Of a stretch of DNA of 64,000 nucleotides, positions 43,927 through 53,770 are shown in pieces. The position numbers and the translations under genes are program-made. Origin of the DNA: Bacteroidales bacterium UBA6445 (lineage in GTDB: Bacteria; Bacteroidota; Bacteroidia; Bacteroidales; UBA932). Positions within the stretch are counted from its first letter, which is position 1; every line of letters begins with the position of its first letter. The DNA is taken from positions 62,001 through 126,000 of the forward strand of contig DJOF01000021.1 in NCBI GenBank assembly GCA_002439585.1. Reading direction: 5' to 3'. The notes beneath the pieces were generated by a model. The model did not search any database and had not been told where the DNA came from. It worked only from the letters and a program-made list of their open reading frames with translations.

Positions 43927-45960
43927 TTAATGCTGCAGGAAGTGCTCTGCGCGGCCTGGGGTTAGCAACTCCCATAGCGAGGCAACTGTCCAGCCTGGTG
44001 CGAAGATGTTGTTGTAGAAGCCCTTGCCGTTCTTTCCGTAATCCCAGTTGGTATGCTGCACAACTTCAGGATAATATCCAACTTTGGCAACACCGCACAG
44101 ATGCCCCTCGTATGGCAGAAGCTGGCGCATAGATTCTGAGATCACATTAGCGAATCCTATAAACCTTTCTTCCGAATATCTTGCCCCGAGCCAGTCAAGA
44201 ACATCGGCAAAGTCAAAGACGAAAACATCTATATGGTTGTTCTCTACAGAGACATTACCCCACCCTCTGCTCTTGAATCCGAGATCTCCAAGCATCTGCC
44301 CGCGTGCAAATGGCACATCATAGGTATAATACCAGGTAAGGGCGAAATATGCTGCCTTGCGTGCTAAGGAAGCGTAGTACTCCTGTTCCTCGCCCTTGGT
44401 AGCCAATGCCATGTAATATGCTGCAGTAGCTGCATATAGCGAGGCTTCCTTGTCTTCGCAGTTGGCGTCTAGGGTAGAAGAGAAATAGTCGGACTTGGAG
44501 ATAATCTCCGTTTCGAGGTATGAGATCGTCCTTTTGGCGCATTCAAGGTAATTCTTGTCTCCGAAATACTTATATCCCATTACAAGAGGCAAAGTAGCTG
44601 AAGGTGTGCTTCCACCCGTAGGATCTACCCTGGAGTAGTCCTCGTTAAATTTGCGCGGAAAGCTTCCGTCAGGGTTTTGAATCTCTACGAACATGTCAAG
44701 CATCTTGCGGATTTTATTCTCCCATTCCTTGTGCTTTCTTCCGTGACGCTTCTCATAGTCAAGATAGTACAGAATAGCATATATTCCTTCTGACTGCCTT
44801 CTTATAGTATGGAACGGCTTAGTCTTATTCTTATTGCATTCTATAACCTCGTGCAGAAATCCTTTCGGGGAGATGCCCTTGGCGAGATAAGAGTCGAAGA
44901 TGCTCCGGGCCTGATTGGCAAGAGTCTCGTCACCGATCTGCTCACCGTATTCGAGAGCATTGAACGCATTTAGGAGCGTTCTTCCTACGAATCCTACCTC
45001 AGCGACGTCAGGGCTGTCGCATGTGGCTACTACCATACGGGGACTTGCATAATAGTTGACATATGACTCCACATAGGCCTCGCGGAAATAGTTGCTCATC
45101 TTCTCTTTCATGAAATCCGTAGTGTATGTGCCAGTTGGTGCCGCCGGTTTGTAGGTGTCATAGCAATATGCCCAGATATCGCTCACGCATTCAGCGAAGT
45201 CAGCAGCTTCTATGGAAGAAATCTCCCACATAAGATTGACGCTTTCACCTTTGCCAAGACGGCTGAAAGCCTCTACAGGAGGGGCTAATGTAAGTTTGCG
45301 AATGTATGTCTTGGGCTCTTCCTTGTAAGGAAATCCATATGAGAGTGCTGTGCACCCGTCCACATTCTCAAATCCTGTATACCCAACCGAAGATGGGCCT
45401 GATATGATGACCTCTCCTGCCTGGTGTTGGGTAAGAGACTCATGTGCGTAGTTGTCAATCCTTATCACGGATAGTGCAGAGTGTCTGTCTTCGCTGTACA
45501 CAGCCGTAAGCGGTGTGCTCAATCTGTCTTCTCTTACAATCCAGCTGTCAGACACGTTGAACGAAGGAGCTCCTTCAGGTGAGCGTAAGTTCTTCCTATA
45601 CCAGTACCCAGGCATAAGAAAAAGTCCTTTATCGTGGTTGAAATCTGTCAGGTAGTGCTCGCCATAAGAAAAATAAATATCTTCTTCAGCGGTAATCATC
45701 ACATTGATGCGAATCTTTCCCTCATCGCGGGTGATCTTCCTTATTACATTCACTGGAATATCATCTTTCGCAACTAATGCCTCCGTTCCTCCGCTGATGA
45801 TACATGGCGTGAGTGTATGACTAATGGCCGGGTTGCCCGGTGACTTCAGTCTTAAAACCGAAGAAAATCTTGATTCGGATAATTCTGTGGCAAAGGACAA
45901 GGTACATGAGGCTACTATACCGATGGCCGCAATCAAAGGCAAATGTAATTTAGTGTTCAT
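43927..45960 (-). CDS. Large secreted protein, possible (alpha/alpha)6-barrel enzyme, family unknown
   Basis: A 677-residue exported protein with signal peptide MNTKLHLPLIAAIGIVASC... ending near FATELSE. Residues about 25-260 are beta-rich (like the N-terminal domain of several lyases and hydrolases). Residues about 270-670 are helical with repeated aromatic motifs: RRQSEGIYAILYYLDYEK, FVEIQNPDGSFPRKFNEDYS, LPLVMGYKYFGDKNYLECAK, LYAATAAYYMALA, RGWGNVSVENNHIDVFVFDF. NPDGSFP and the helix pairs suggest an alpha/alpha toroid as in many glycosidases and polysaccharide lyases. I cannot name the family or substrate. It converges with the sulfotransferase and is divergent from the V-ATPase operon. 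Confidence 0.75.
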   Translation of the reverse strand: MNTKLHLPLIAAIGIVASCTLSFATELSESRFSSVLRLKSPGNPAISHTLTPCIISGGTEALVAKDDIPVNVIRKITRDEGKIRINVMITAEEDIYFSYGEHYLTDFNHDKGLFLMPGYWYRKNLRSPEGAPSFNVSDSWIVREDRLSTPLTAVYSEDRHSALSVIRIDNYAHESLTQHQAGEVIISGPSSVGYTGFENVDGCTALSYGFPYKEEPKTYIRKLTLAPPVEAFSRLGKGESVNLMWEISSIEAADFAECVSDIWAYCYDTYKPAAPTGTYTTDFMKEKMSNYFREAYVESYVNYYASPRMVVATCDSPDVAEVGFVGRTLLNAFNALEYGEQIGDETLANQARSIFDSYLAKGISPKGFLHEVIECNKNKTKPFHTIRRQSEGIYAILYYLDYEKRHGRKHKEWENKIRKMLDMFVEIQNPDGSFPRKFNEDYSRVDPTGGSTPSATLPLVMGYKYFGDKNYLECAKRTISYLETEIISKSDYFSSTLDANCEDKEASLYAATAAYYMALATKGEEQEYYASLARKAAYFALTWYYTYDVPFARGQMLGDLGFKSRGWGNVSVENNHIDVFVFDFADVLDWLGARYSEERFIGFANVISESMRQLLPYEGHLCGVAKVGYYPEVVQHTNWDYGKNGKGFYNNIFAPGWTVASLWELLTPGRAEHFLQH

Positions 45961-46052
45961 CTATGTGGTGGTTTAGAGTCAGTATTATAGTTTGCGGTAC
46001 AATGGGACTCCGGTATGTCAGTGGAAGTACAACTCTTGCCCGCATAACTTCG

Positions 46053-46060
46053 CAAATTTA
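46053..46060 (-). promoter_or_regulatory. Probable -7 element of the large secreted protein gene
   Basis: Minus-strand TAAATTTG followed by C, about 93 bp before the start codon. No clear -33 box. Confidence 0.4.
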
Positions 46061-46123
46061 GTAATTCTTTCGTTATTTGGACTACTTTGTTAAAAAATAT
46101 CGGCATGTCCGCTCTGTTTTGTA

Positions 46124-46153
46124 TTGTAATGCGCTTGAAAAATATTAAATTTG
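46124..46153 (+). promoter_or_regulatory. Probable V-ATPase operon promoter (TTG-N19-TAAATTTG)
   Basis: TTG (46124-46126), 19-bp spacer and TAAATTTG (46146-46153) match the Bacteroidota consensus. The leader to the subunit E ATG would be about 50 nt. Confidence 0.55.
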
Positions 46154-46210
46154 TACAGAAAACGTTATAAGTCATAACCGCTTTTTAATACATAGATAAC
46201 AAATCATAAT

Positions 46211-46819
46211 ATGCAGGACAAACTACAGGAATTGACGGACAAGCTCTACAGCGAAGGGCTCTCCAGAGGAAAAGCCCAAGGTGAGGCTTTGCTGGCCAAG
46301 GCCAAGGAAGACGCGGCGACGATATTGGCAAATGCGAATCGTCAGGCAGCTGAGATTAGAGCCAATGCTGAGAGAGATGCGGAAGAATACAAGGCCAAGA
46401 TAGAAAGCGATATCAAGTTGGCTTCCGCACAGAGTCTTCAGACAGTTAAGTCCGACATAGAGAGAGCTGTCATATTCAAGATGGCAGGTGAACCTGTAGG
46501 TAATATCATGTCAGATACATCTTTCCTTAAGGATATTATACGTACTGTGGCGGAGAAATTCAGTGCGCAGGAATCTTCCGATCTTGAACTTGTGCTTCCC
46601 GAGAGCCTGAAATCAGAACTCCAGCCTTTCATTGCTGGGGAACTAACGGCCATGTTCGGAAGTGGATTCAAGGCATCTTTCTCAAAGAAAGTATCGGGAG
46701 GATTCACCATTGGACCTGCCGACGGAAGCTATTTCATAAGCTTTACTGATGAGACCTTTGCCCAGCTGATTTCAGCGTATCTGCATCCGGTAACACGCCG
46801 GCTTCTCTTCGGGGAATAG
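46211..46819 (+). CDS. ntpE: V-type ATP synthase/ATPase subunit E
   Basis: The peripheral-stalk subunit linking the A/B head to subunit I. 202 residues: an N-terminal long charged coiled coil (about 1-85, with GKAQGEALLAKAKEDAATIL and ANAERDAEEYKAKIESD) and a globular C-terminal domain (DLELVLPESLK, GGFTIGPADGSYFISFTDETF, SAYLHPVTRRLLF). First gene of the seven-gene operon; the DUF2764 gene starts 12 bp later. Assignment rests on the coiled-coil layout plus operon position, which is typical for Bacteroidota. Confidence 0.88.
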   Translation: MQDKLQELTDKLYSEGLSRGKAQGEALLAKAKEDAATILANANRQAAEIRANAERDAEEYKAKIESDIKLASAQSLQTVKSDIERAVIFKMAGEPVGNIMSDTSFLKDIIRTVAEKFSAQESSDLELVLPESLKSELQPFIAGELTAMFGSGFKASFSKKVSGGFTIGPADGSYFISFTDETFAQLISAYLHPVTRRLLFGE

Positions 46820-46831
46820 ACTGAGCTACAG

Positions 46832-47437
46832 ATGAATAACTACGAATATATAGTCGCGTCTCTCCCAGATATAAGTCTGTCAAGGTCCGGAGTGGATTCT
46901 GTGGACACTTCAGCCATTATTGCTGATATCACAAATTTGTGCTCAGACAAGGACAAGGGGACAATCAACTTGCTTCTTGAAGGATTTGACGACAAAACCC
47001 TTGGTGAGGCATTCTATCGCAAAGCTTTGGACTCATCCGACAACTTTGTCCGTCAGTATTTTACCTACGACCTTCATATGAGGAATATGAAAGCCAGATA
47101 TGTCAACAGAGCTCTTGGGCGCAAGGATGACACTGACATCTTCATGGCTGACGGTAAAGAATATGATTCAGACTCAAGACTTTCCGCTCTATTCGGCAGT
47201 GGAGATGTCCTTGCCCTTGAGAAAGGTCTTGACGCCCTTCTGTGGGAGACAGTGGACGAGATTAATGTCTTCCAATATTTCAGTCTTGATTCCATACTCG
47301 GCTTCATAGTAAAGCTTCATATTGTATCCAGGTGGCTTTCCCTTGATCCGGAGAGCGGCAAAGAGATGTTCTCCAAGTTAGTTAAGGAAGTGACAGCCAC
47401 ATATTCATCGGCCAGGGATGCATCCGGCATTTTCTGA
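46832..47437 (+). CDS. DUF2764 protein, V-ATPase-associated (probable subunit C-like)
   Basis: A 201-residue DUF2764 protein. It starts NNYEYIVASLPDISL and contains FVRQYFTYDLHMRNMKARYVNRALG and WETVDEINVFQYFSLDSILGFIVKLHIVSRW, resembling helices of V-ATPase subunit C/AC39 (VMA6). Archaeal-type operons encode subunit C at this position, and no other C-like gene is present, so a subunit C role is likely but inferred. It is followed by a 117-bp gap containing a nested hairpin before subunit A. Confidence 0.82.
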   Translation: MNNYEYIVASLPDISLSRSGVDSVDTSAIIADITNLCSDKDKGTINLLLEGFDDKTLGEAFYRKALDSSDNFVRQYFTYDLHMRNMKARYVNRALGRKDDTDIFMADGKEYDSDSRLSALFGSGDVLALEKGLDALLWETVDEINVFQYFSLDSILGFIVKLHIVSRWLSLDPESGKEMFSKLVKEVTATYSSARDASGIF

Positions 47438-47448
47438 TAAGGCGATAA

Positions 47449-47486
47449 TCCCAGAACCGACAATAAGCAAGGCTTATATGCTGGGA
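47449..47486 (+). promoter_or_regulatory. Nested hairpin in the DUF2764-subunit A gap
   Basis: Outer arms TCCCAG (47449-47454) and CTGGGA (47481-47486) enclose a perfect inner stem ATAAGC (47463-47468) / GCTTAT (47472-47477) with a 3-nt loop. No T-run follows. It may be a processing or expression-tuning element within the operon transcript. Confidence 0.4.
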
Positions 47487-47554
47487 GCAGAATGAAGCAG
47501 AAATTCATTGTGCAGAGGCGAAATGATTGTACATGAAATATAAAATAAACGATA

Positions 47555-49312
47555 ATGAAAACTAAAGGTAAGGTGACCGGCATTGTTTCCAACCTTGTGA
47601 CCGTCACAGTCGACGGCCCGGTTGCAGAGAATGAGTTGTGTTACATCTCCCTTGGCGATACTAAGCTTCTTGCCGAAGTCATCAAGGTAAAGGGCAGCGA
47701 TGCCTCGGTGCAGGTCTTTGAAAGTACCAGAGGGCTGAAGAACGGTGATTCCGTGGAATTTGAGGGAAGGATGCTTGAAGTGTCTCTCGGTCCGGGTCTT
47801 CTGTCCAGTATATATGATGGTCTGCAGAACAATCTGGCTACCATGGAGGGGGTTTTCCTCAAGAGGGGAGAGTATACTTCGCCCCTTGATCATTCCAGAC
47901 TATGGGATTTTGTCCCGCTGGCAAAGCCTGGTGACAAGGTCATTGCCGCTGATTATCTCGGCGAAGTGAAAGAAGGGTGGCTTCCTCATAAGATAATGGT
48001 TCCTTTCTCATTCAATGGTAGTTATACTGTCAAGTCAGTAGCTCCGGCCGGACAATACAATATAGACCATGAGATAGCTGTCCTCGTGAGTGACGAGAGC
48101 GGAGATGAAGTACAGGTGACAATGGTACAGAGATGGCCGGTGAAAGTTGCTGTCAAGACTTACCGTGAGAAACCGAGGCCGGACAGGATCATGGAGACCG
48201 GAGTACGTGTCATAGATACGCTTGATCCTATTGCAGAGGGCGGAACAGGATTTATCCCTGGTCCATTCGGATGCGGCAAGACAGTGCTTCAGCATGCGAT
48301 AGCAAAGCAGGGTGATGCTGATGTCATTGTGATGGCGGCTTGTGGAGAGAGAGCCAATGAGGTTGTGGAGATTTTCACCGAATTCCCAGAGTTGATAGAT
48401 CCGCATACAGGACGTCATCTTATGGAGCGTACCACGATCATCTGCAATACTTCCAACATGCCTGTCGCTGCGCGTGAAGCTTCGGTCTATACGGCCATGA
48501 CAATATGCGAATATTACAGAGCCATGGGTCTTAAGTGTCTGCTTTTGGCGGATTCTACATCCAGATGGGCTCAGGCCTTAAGGGAGATGAGTAACCGTAT
48601 GGAAGAACTTCCCGGTGCGGATGCCTTCCCGGTAGATTTGTCTGCCATAATTTCTAATTTCTATGCAAGGGCAGGCAAGGTTGTTCTCAACAACGGTGCT
48701 ACGGGTGCTGTAACTTTCATAGGTACAGTATCGCCTGCCGGCGGTAACCTAAAAGAGCCTGTCACGGAGTCTACCAAGAAAGCAGCCAGGTGCTTCTATG
48801 CCCTTGAGCAGAACAGGGCAGACCAGAAAAGGTATCCGGCCGTCAACCCGATTGACTCGTATTCCAAATATCTAGAATATCCAGAAATATGCAGCTATCT
48901 TGACAGCAAGATAGAGAAAGGTTGGACCGACAAGGTAGCGGCTGCCAAGAATATAATAAGACAAGGACGAGACGCTGCCGAGCAGATCAATATCCTCGGA
49001 GATGATGGCGTGCCGATGTCATATCATGAGACATTCTGGAAATCAGAGCTTCTTGATTTTGTCTTCCTGCAGCAGGATGCCTTTGATGCCGTAGATTCAA
49101 TAACTCCGCTTGAGAGACAGAAATACATGCTCAATCTCATACTTGACATATGCTCAACGCATTTTGAGTTCGAAGATTTCGAGAAATGCAGAGATTTCTT
49201 CAAGGAGATGATCAACCTGATGCGTCAGATGAATTACTCCGAATTCCAAAGTGAGGCATTCGGAGAATATAATGCAAAACTTTCAAAATTGATGGAAGAA
49301 AATGGCAAATAA
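47555..49312 (+). CDS. ntpA: V-type ATP synthase/ATPase subunit A (catalytic)
   Basis: The catalytic head subunit, 585 residues. N-terminal beta-barrel (about 1-75; GKVTGIVSNLVTVTVDGPV), the bulge/non-homologous region (about 110-195), then the nucleotide-binding domain with P-loop IPGPFGCGKTVLQ (near residue 233), AACGERANEVVEIF, LLADSTSRWAQALREMSNRM and the DAFPVDLSAIISNFYARAG block, and the helical C-terminal domain. Full length. Overlaps subunit B by 11 bp. Confidence 0.97.
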   Translation: MKTKGKVTGIVSNLVTVTVDGPVAENELCYISLGDTKLLAEVIKVKGSDASVQVFESTRGLKNGDSVEFEGRMLEVSLGPGLLSSIYDGLQNNLATMEGVFLKRGEYTSPLDHSRLWDFVPLAKPGDKVIAADYLGEVKEGWLPHKIMVPFSFNGSYTVKSVAPAGQYNIDHEIAVLVSDESGDEVQVTMVQRWPVKVAVKTYREKPRPDRIMETGVRVIDTLDPIAEGGTGFIPGPFGCGKTVLQHAIAKQGDADVIVMAACGERANEVVEIFTEFPELIDPHTGRHLMERTTIICNTSNMPVAAREASVYTAMTICEYYRAMGLKCLLLADSTSRWAQALREMSNRMEELPGADAFPVDLSAIISNFYARAGKVVLNNGATGAVTFIGTVSPAGGNLKEPVTESTKKAARCFYALEQNRADQKRYPAVNPIDSYSKYLEYPEICSYLDSKIEKGWTDKVAAAKNIIRQGRDAAEQINILGDDGVPMSYHETFWKSELLDFVFLQQDAFDAVDSITPLERQKYMLNLILDICSTHFEFEDFEKCRDFFKEMINLMRQMNYSEFQSEAFGEYNAKLSKLMEENGK

Positions 49313-50645
49313 GGCTTTTCAAAGAACATATACGCATATAGATGCGATAACCAAGGCTACAGTGTCCCTGAAAGTCTCCGGTGTTGCCAACGATGAACTC
49401 GCAACCGTTGGAGGGCGTCTTGCCCAGGTGGTTAAGACAAAAGGTGATGCTGTCACCCTCCAGGTGTTTGCCGGAACGGAAGGCATTGCCACTGACGCGG
49501 AGGTATCGTTTCTCGGAGCACCACCCACGCTTAAGGTCAGCGATCAGCTCTCAGGACGTTTCTTCAATGCTTACGGTCGTCCTATAGATGGCGGACCGGA
49601 AGTAGAAGGTGAGGAAAGAGAGATTGGAGGGCCGTCAGTCAATCCATATAAGAGAAGGCAGCCTTCGGAGTTGATACCTACCGGTATTGCCGGCATTGAC
49701 CTCAACAATACGATCGTTTCTGGACAGAAGATCCCTTTCTTTGCAGACCCTGACCAGCCTTACAATCAGGTCATGGCAGATGTCGCCATGAGGGCGGATG
49801 TGGACAAGATCATACTTGGAGGCATGGGACTCAGCAATGACGACTATCTGTTCTTCCGCCACGCTTTCGAGTCGGCAGGAGCCTTAGACAGGATCATAAG
49901 TTTTGTCAACACCACTGAAGAGCCTCCTGTGGAGCGGCTTCTTATACCGGACATGACACTTGCAGCGGCAGAGTATTTTGCAGTTGACAAAAATCAGAAA
50001 GTCCTTGTGCTTCTTACCGATATGACCCTGTATGCGGATGCCTTGAGTATAGTGTCCAATCGTATGGATCAGATTCCTTCCAAGGACTCCATGCCGGGTT
50101 CTCTGTATTCCGACCTCGCGAAAATCTACGAGAAGGCCGTGCAACTTCCTTCAGGCGGCTCCATTACCATCATTGCAGTTACGACACTAAACGACGGTGA
50201 CATCACCCACGCCATTCCGGACAATACCGGTTATATAACTGAAGGCCAGCTTTATCTGAGGGCTGATGCTGATTCTGGTAAGGTCATCATTGACCCGTTC
50301 CGTTCCCTGTCGAGGCTCAAGCAGCATGTGCAGGGCAAGAAGACAAGGGAAGACCACAGTCAGGTGATGAATGCCGGAGTAAGGCTTTATGCCGATGCCC
50401 AGAATGCCAAGACCAAACTTGAGAACGGCTTTGACCTCAGCGACTATGATCACCGTTGTCTCGCTTATGCAAAGGAATATGCGACGAGACTTCTGTCAAT
50501 AGATGTTAATATTCCTATTGATGAGATGTTGGACACAGCCTGGGAACTGTTCGCCAAATATTTCTCTAAAGCTGAGACAGGTATCAAGCAGGTATTCATC
50601 GACAAATATTGGCCCTCTGGAGCAGAAGGCAAGAAGATGAGCTGA
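49302..50645 (+). CDS. ntpB: V-type ATP synthase/ATPase subunit B
   Basis: The regulatory head subunit, 447 residues, alternating with A. Visible: THIDAITKATVSLKVSGVAN at the N-terminus, SDQLSGRFFNAYGRPIDGG, PSELIPTGIAGIDLNNTIVSGQKIPF-type region in which the usual glycine-rich P-loop is replaced by FFADPDQPYN as expected for B, LVLLTDMTLYADALSIVSNR, and IPDNTGYITEGQLYLR. The ATG overlaps the end of subunit A by 11 bp and subunit D starts 1 bp after the stop. Confidence 0.96.
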   Translation: MANKAFQRTYTHIDAITKATVSLKVSGVANDELATVGGRLAQVVKTKGDAVTLQVFAGTEGIATDAEVSFLGAPPTLKVSDQLSGRFFNAYGRPIDGGPEVEGEEREIGGPSVNPYKRRQPSELIPTGIAGIDLNNTIVSGQKIPFFADPDQPYNQVMADVAMRADVDKIILGGMGLSNDDYLFFRHAFESAGALDRIISFVNTTEEPPVERLLIPDMTLAAAEYFAVDKNQKVLVLLTDMTLYADALSIVSNRMDQIPSKDSMPGSLYSDLAKIYEKAVQLPSGGSITIIAVTTLNDGDITHAIPDNTGYITEGQLYLRADADSGKVIIDPFRSLSRLKQHVQGKKTREDHSQVMNAGVRLYADAQNAKTKLENGFDLSDYDHRCLAYAKEYATRLLSIDVNIPIDEMLDTAWELFAKYFSKAETGIKQVFIDKYWPSGAEGKKMS

Positions 50646-50646
50646 T

Positions 50647-51261
50647 ATGGCAATTAGATTCCAATATAACAAGACATCTCTCAACAATCTCGGCAAGCAG
50701 CTAAAGATGCGCCAAAAAGCTCTCCCGACTCTTCAGAACAAGGAGTCTGCCCTGCGCATGGAAGTGCGGAAGGCCAAGGAGAAGTCGGAAGCACTCTTGA
50801 GCGAGCTTGAGTCTGCCATGCGAAAGTACGACTATATGGCTCCTCTGTGGAACGAGTTTGAGAGCGGTTTGGTATCAATAACAGATGTGGATCTTGTGAC
50901 CGTGAAGCTTGCAGGAGTCAAGACTCCGGAGCTGAAGGAGATCCATTATGAGATACGTCCTTTCAATGCCTTTGTCAAGCCGGCATGGTATGCTCTCGGG
51001 GTGGATATTCTCAAGACAATGACCAGGTTGGGCATTGAGTCCGAGATCTATGCCCAGAAGAGCAAGATCCTTGACTATCAGAGGAAGAAGACTACTCAGA
51101 AAGTCAATCTGTATGAGAAAGTCCAGATCCCAGGATATCAGGAAGCCATAAGGAAAATCAAGCGCTACATGGAGGATGAAGACAATCTCAGCAAAGCAGC
51201 TTCCAAGATAGTGAAGCAGCGTCATGAGGAAGAAGAGGCTGTGGGGGAGCCTGCCGTATGA
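50647..51261 (+). CDS. ntpD: V-type ATP synthase/ATPase subunit D
   Basis: The central rotor stalk subunit, 204 residues. Two long antiparallel coiled-coil helices: N-terminal RFQYNKTSLNNLGKQLKMRQKALPTLQNKE and C-terminal EKVQIPGYQEAIRKIKRYMEDEDNLSKAASKIVKQR, with a short globular part between. Size and shape match bacterial/archaeal subunit D. Overlaps subunit I by four bases (ATGA). Confidence 0.93.
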   Translation: MAIRFQYNKTSLNNLGKQLKMRQKALPTLQNKESALRMEVRKAKEKSEALLSELESAMRKYDYMAPLWNEFESGLVSITDVDLVTVKLAGVKTPELKEIHYEIRPFNAFVKPAWYALGVDILKTMTRLGIESEIYAQKSKILDYQRKKTTQKVNLYEKVQIPGYQEAIRKIKRYMEDEDNLSKAASKIVKQRHEEEEAVGEPAV

Positions 51262-53099
51262 TCACACAGATGATGAAATACTCGTTCATTCTTCTTTCTG
51301 ATGACGAGAATAGGTTCATGGACCGCATCCGTGACCTCGGAGTCGTGGATATATCTCGCTCTGCAAAGCCAGTAGATTCCTCTTCGACAGCCATTATGGA
51401 CAAGACTGCGAAAGTAAGGAAGGCAGTGTCAATATTGCAACGGACTGATTTCTCCAAGGACGCTGATTCCGCTGCGATAGAGGCGAAAGCAAGCAAGAGT
51501 GCGGCTAAAGATAAGAATGCAGAGTCATTGGCAGATGAGGTGTTCTCTCTTAAGGATCGTCTTGAGCAACTTCGTTCCGAGATCACTGCAAAGAGCAAGG
51601 AGGTAGCTTTGCTCAGCCCTTGGGGCGTGTATGATAAGGCAAGGCTCGACTCCTTGGCTGGGGAGGGCGTCCATGTGCATTATTTCAGTGTCCGGAAGAA
51701 AAAATTCTCTCCCGTATGGGCTTCTCAGGTGGCACTTCAGGTAGTCAGCGATGACGGCGACATAGTACGTTTCGTGACCCTCACATATGGGGATGAGAAA
51801 TGTCCCTTGCCTATCTCAGAATGCGATGCGCCGCAAAGTACTGTGACAGAAGTATCAGCATCCTTGGCAGCGCTTAAGGAAGAGGAATTGGGCTGCAAGG
51901 CAGCTCTGCTTACAATGAAGTCGGCTATCCCTGAGCTTGAGGCTGAATATGCGTCTCTGGCAGAGGCTCTTGATATGTATCTTGCCAAAGTTTCAGGGGA
52001 GAAATCTTCTGAGAATATGGTGGTCACATACGAGGGCTTTGCTCCTGTACAAGACGATGAGAGACTGTGCAAGGCTTTCGATACTATGGATGTATATTAC
52101 CTGAAGTCCAAGGCTACTGATGCGGATAATCCGCCTATCAAGTTGCACAACAACCGCTTTGTCAGGATGTTCGAGGTCTTGACGGGTATGTACGGACTTC
52201 CTGCCTACAACGAATTTGACCCGACTCCGATACTCGGGCCTTTCTTCCTGCTCTTCTTTGCCATGTGTCTCGGAGATGCAGGATATGGGATGTTGCTTGT
52301 AGCGGCAGGGATACTTCTTCGTAAGAAAATGCCTTCGATGGCACCACTTGTGACCACGCTTGGCTGTGCGACTATAGTTGTCGGCTTCATTCTCGGCACG
52401 TTCTTCGGTATTAGTCTTCCGGACGCTGCCTGGATTCCTTCATGGATGAAGAAATGCATGATAACCGGTACAATCATGGGATTCAGCACGCAGATGGTGC
52501 TTGCAATTGGTATCGGAGTCTTCCATATATGTCTGGCCATGATTGTGAAAGCCCTTTGCTATACAAAACGAGGCGGTCTTCGCTCTACAGTCAGCAATTG
52601 GGCATGGATCTTCCTTATCGTAGGATGCATCTGCACAGGAGGACTTGCACTTGCAGGAGTTATAGACAACTCCATAACCAAGGTTGTGATAATTGTCATC
52701 GGAGTCTTGTCCGCTCTCGGCATCTTTGTATTCAATACACCGGGACGCAACCCTCTTATAAATATAGGGGCAGGACTTTGGGATACTTACAATATGGCAA
52801 CCGGACTTATGGGTGACGTGCTCAGCTATATAAGACTCTATGCCCTTGGGCTTGCTGGAGGTATGCTCGGCATGGCTTTCAATACAATAGCCGGTCTCGT
52901 GTTTGACGGCATCCCTGTACCGGGACTCAATTGGCTGTTTTTTGTGATTGTGCTGCTAGCGGGCCATGCATTGAACATTGGGATGTCTTGTCTTGGGGCT
53001 TTCGTGCATCCTCTCCGTCTGACGTTTGTAGAGTATTTCAAGAACTCCGGATATGAAGGTACAGGCAAGAGATACAGGCCCTTGGCTAATAATATGTAG
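51258..53099 (+). CDS. ntpI: V-type ATP synthase/ATPase subunit I (a-type)
   Basis: The membrane stator, 613 residues. The cytoplasmic N-terminal half (about 1-330) is coiled-coil rich; the C-terminal half (about 330-600) holds about seven membrane helices, including FFLLFFAMCLGDAGYGMLL, TLGCATIVVGFILGTFFG and the channel helix VLSYIRLYALGLAGGMLG, in which the Arg is the essential ion-channel residue. The late motif GHALNIGMSCLGAFVHPLRLTFVEYFKN is diagnostic for V-type subunit a/I. Subunit K starts 53 bp later. Confidence 0.95.
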   Translation: MITQMMKYSFILLSDDENRFMDRIRDLGVVDISRSAKPVDSSSTAIMDKTAKVRKAVSILQRTDFSKDADSAAIEAKASKSAAKDKNAESLADEVFSLKDRLEQLRSEITAKSKEVALLSPWGVYDKARLDSLAGEGVHVHYFSVRKKKFSPVWASQVALQVVSDDGDIVRFVTLTYGDEKCPLPISECDAPQSTVTEVSASLAALKEEELGCKAALLTMKSAIPELEAEYASLAEALDMYLAKVSGEKSSENMVVTYEGFAPVQDDERLCKAFDTMDVYYLKSKATDADNPPIKLHNNRFVRMFEVLTGMYGLPAYNEFDPTPILGPFFLLFFAMCLGDAGYGMLLVAAGILLRKKMPSMAPLVTTLGCATIVVGFILGTFFGISLPDAAWIPSWMKKCMITGTIMGFSTQMVLAIGIGVFHICLAMIVKALCYTKRGGLRSTVSNWAWIFLIVGCICTGGLALAGVIDNSITKVVIIVIGVLSALGIFVFNTPGRNPLINIGAGLWDTYNMATGLMGDVLSYIRLYALGLAGGMLGMAFNTIAGLVFDGIPVPGLNWLFFVIVLLAGHALNIGMSCLGAFVHPLRLTFVEYFKNSGYEGTGKRYRPLANNM

Positions 53100-53137
53100 G
53101 GCAAGGCGAATTGCTTGGTGTATGGATATAACAATAA

Positions 53138-53587
<450 letters not shown>

Positions 53588-53614
53588 CAAGAGGCTATAT
53601 GTTAAGATATCTTT

Positions 53615-53650
53615 GGGGGACTCGGATTACGTTTCGAGCCTCCCATTTTA
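53615..53650 (+). terminator. Probable terminator of the V-ATPase operon
   Basis: GGGGGACTCG (53615-53624) pairs with CGAGCCTCCC (53635-53644) allowing one G-U and one mismatch, loop of 10 nt, followed by an AT-rich, T-heavy tract (ATTTTATTTAT). Confidence 0.65.
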
Positions 53651-53770
53651 TTTATCCTTTACCCAGTACTCTCGGGCATAAAATATGCTATAAAATTAGT
53701 TTGATGTACGGGATTTGGCTTTCGGAAATTTCAGATTCTATGAGCATCCCGATTTTACGATGACGAGACA

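Noticed and set aside
45957..46175. 72-codon minus-strand frame in the gap before the V-ATPase operon
   Set aside because: It covers promoter-like DNA of two divergent units and has no protein-like features.
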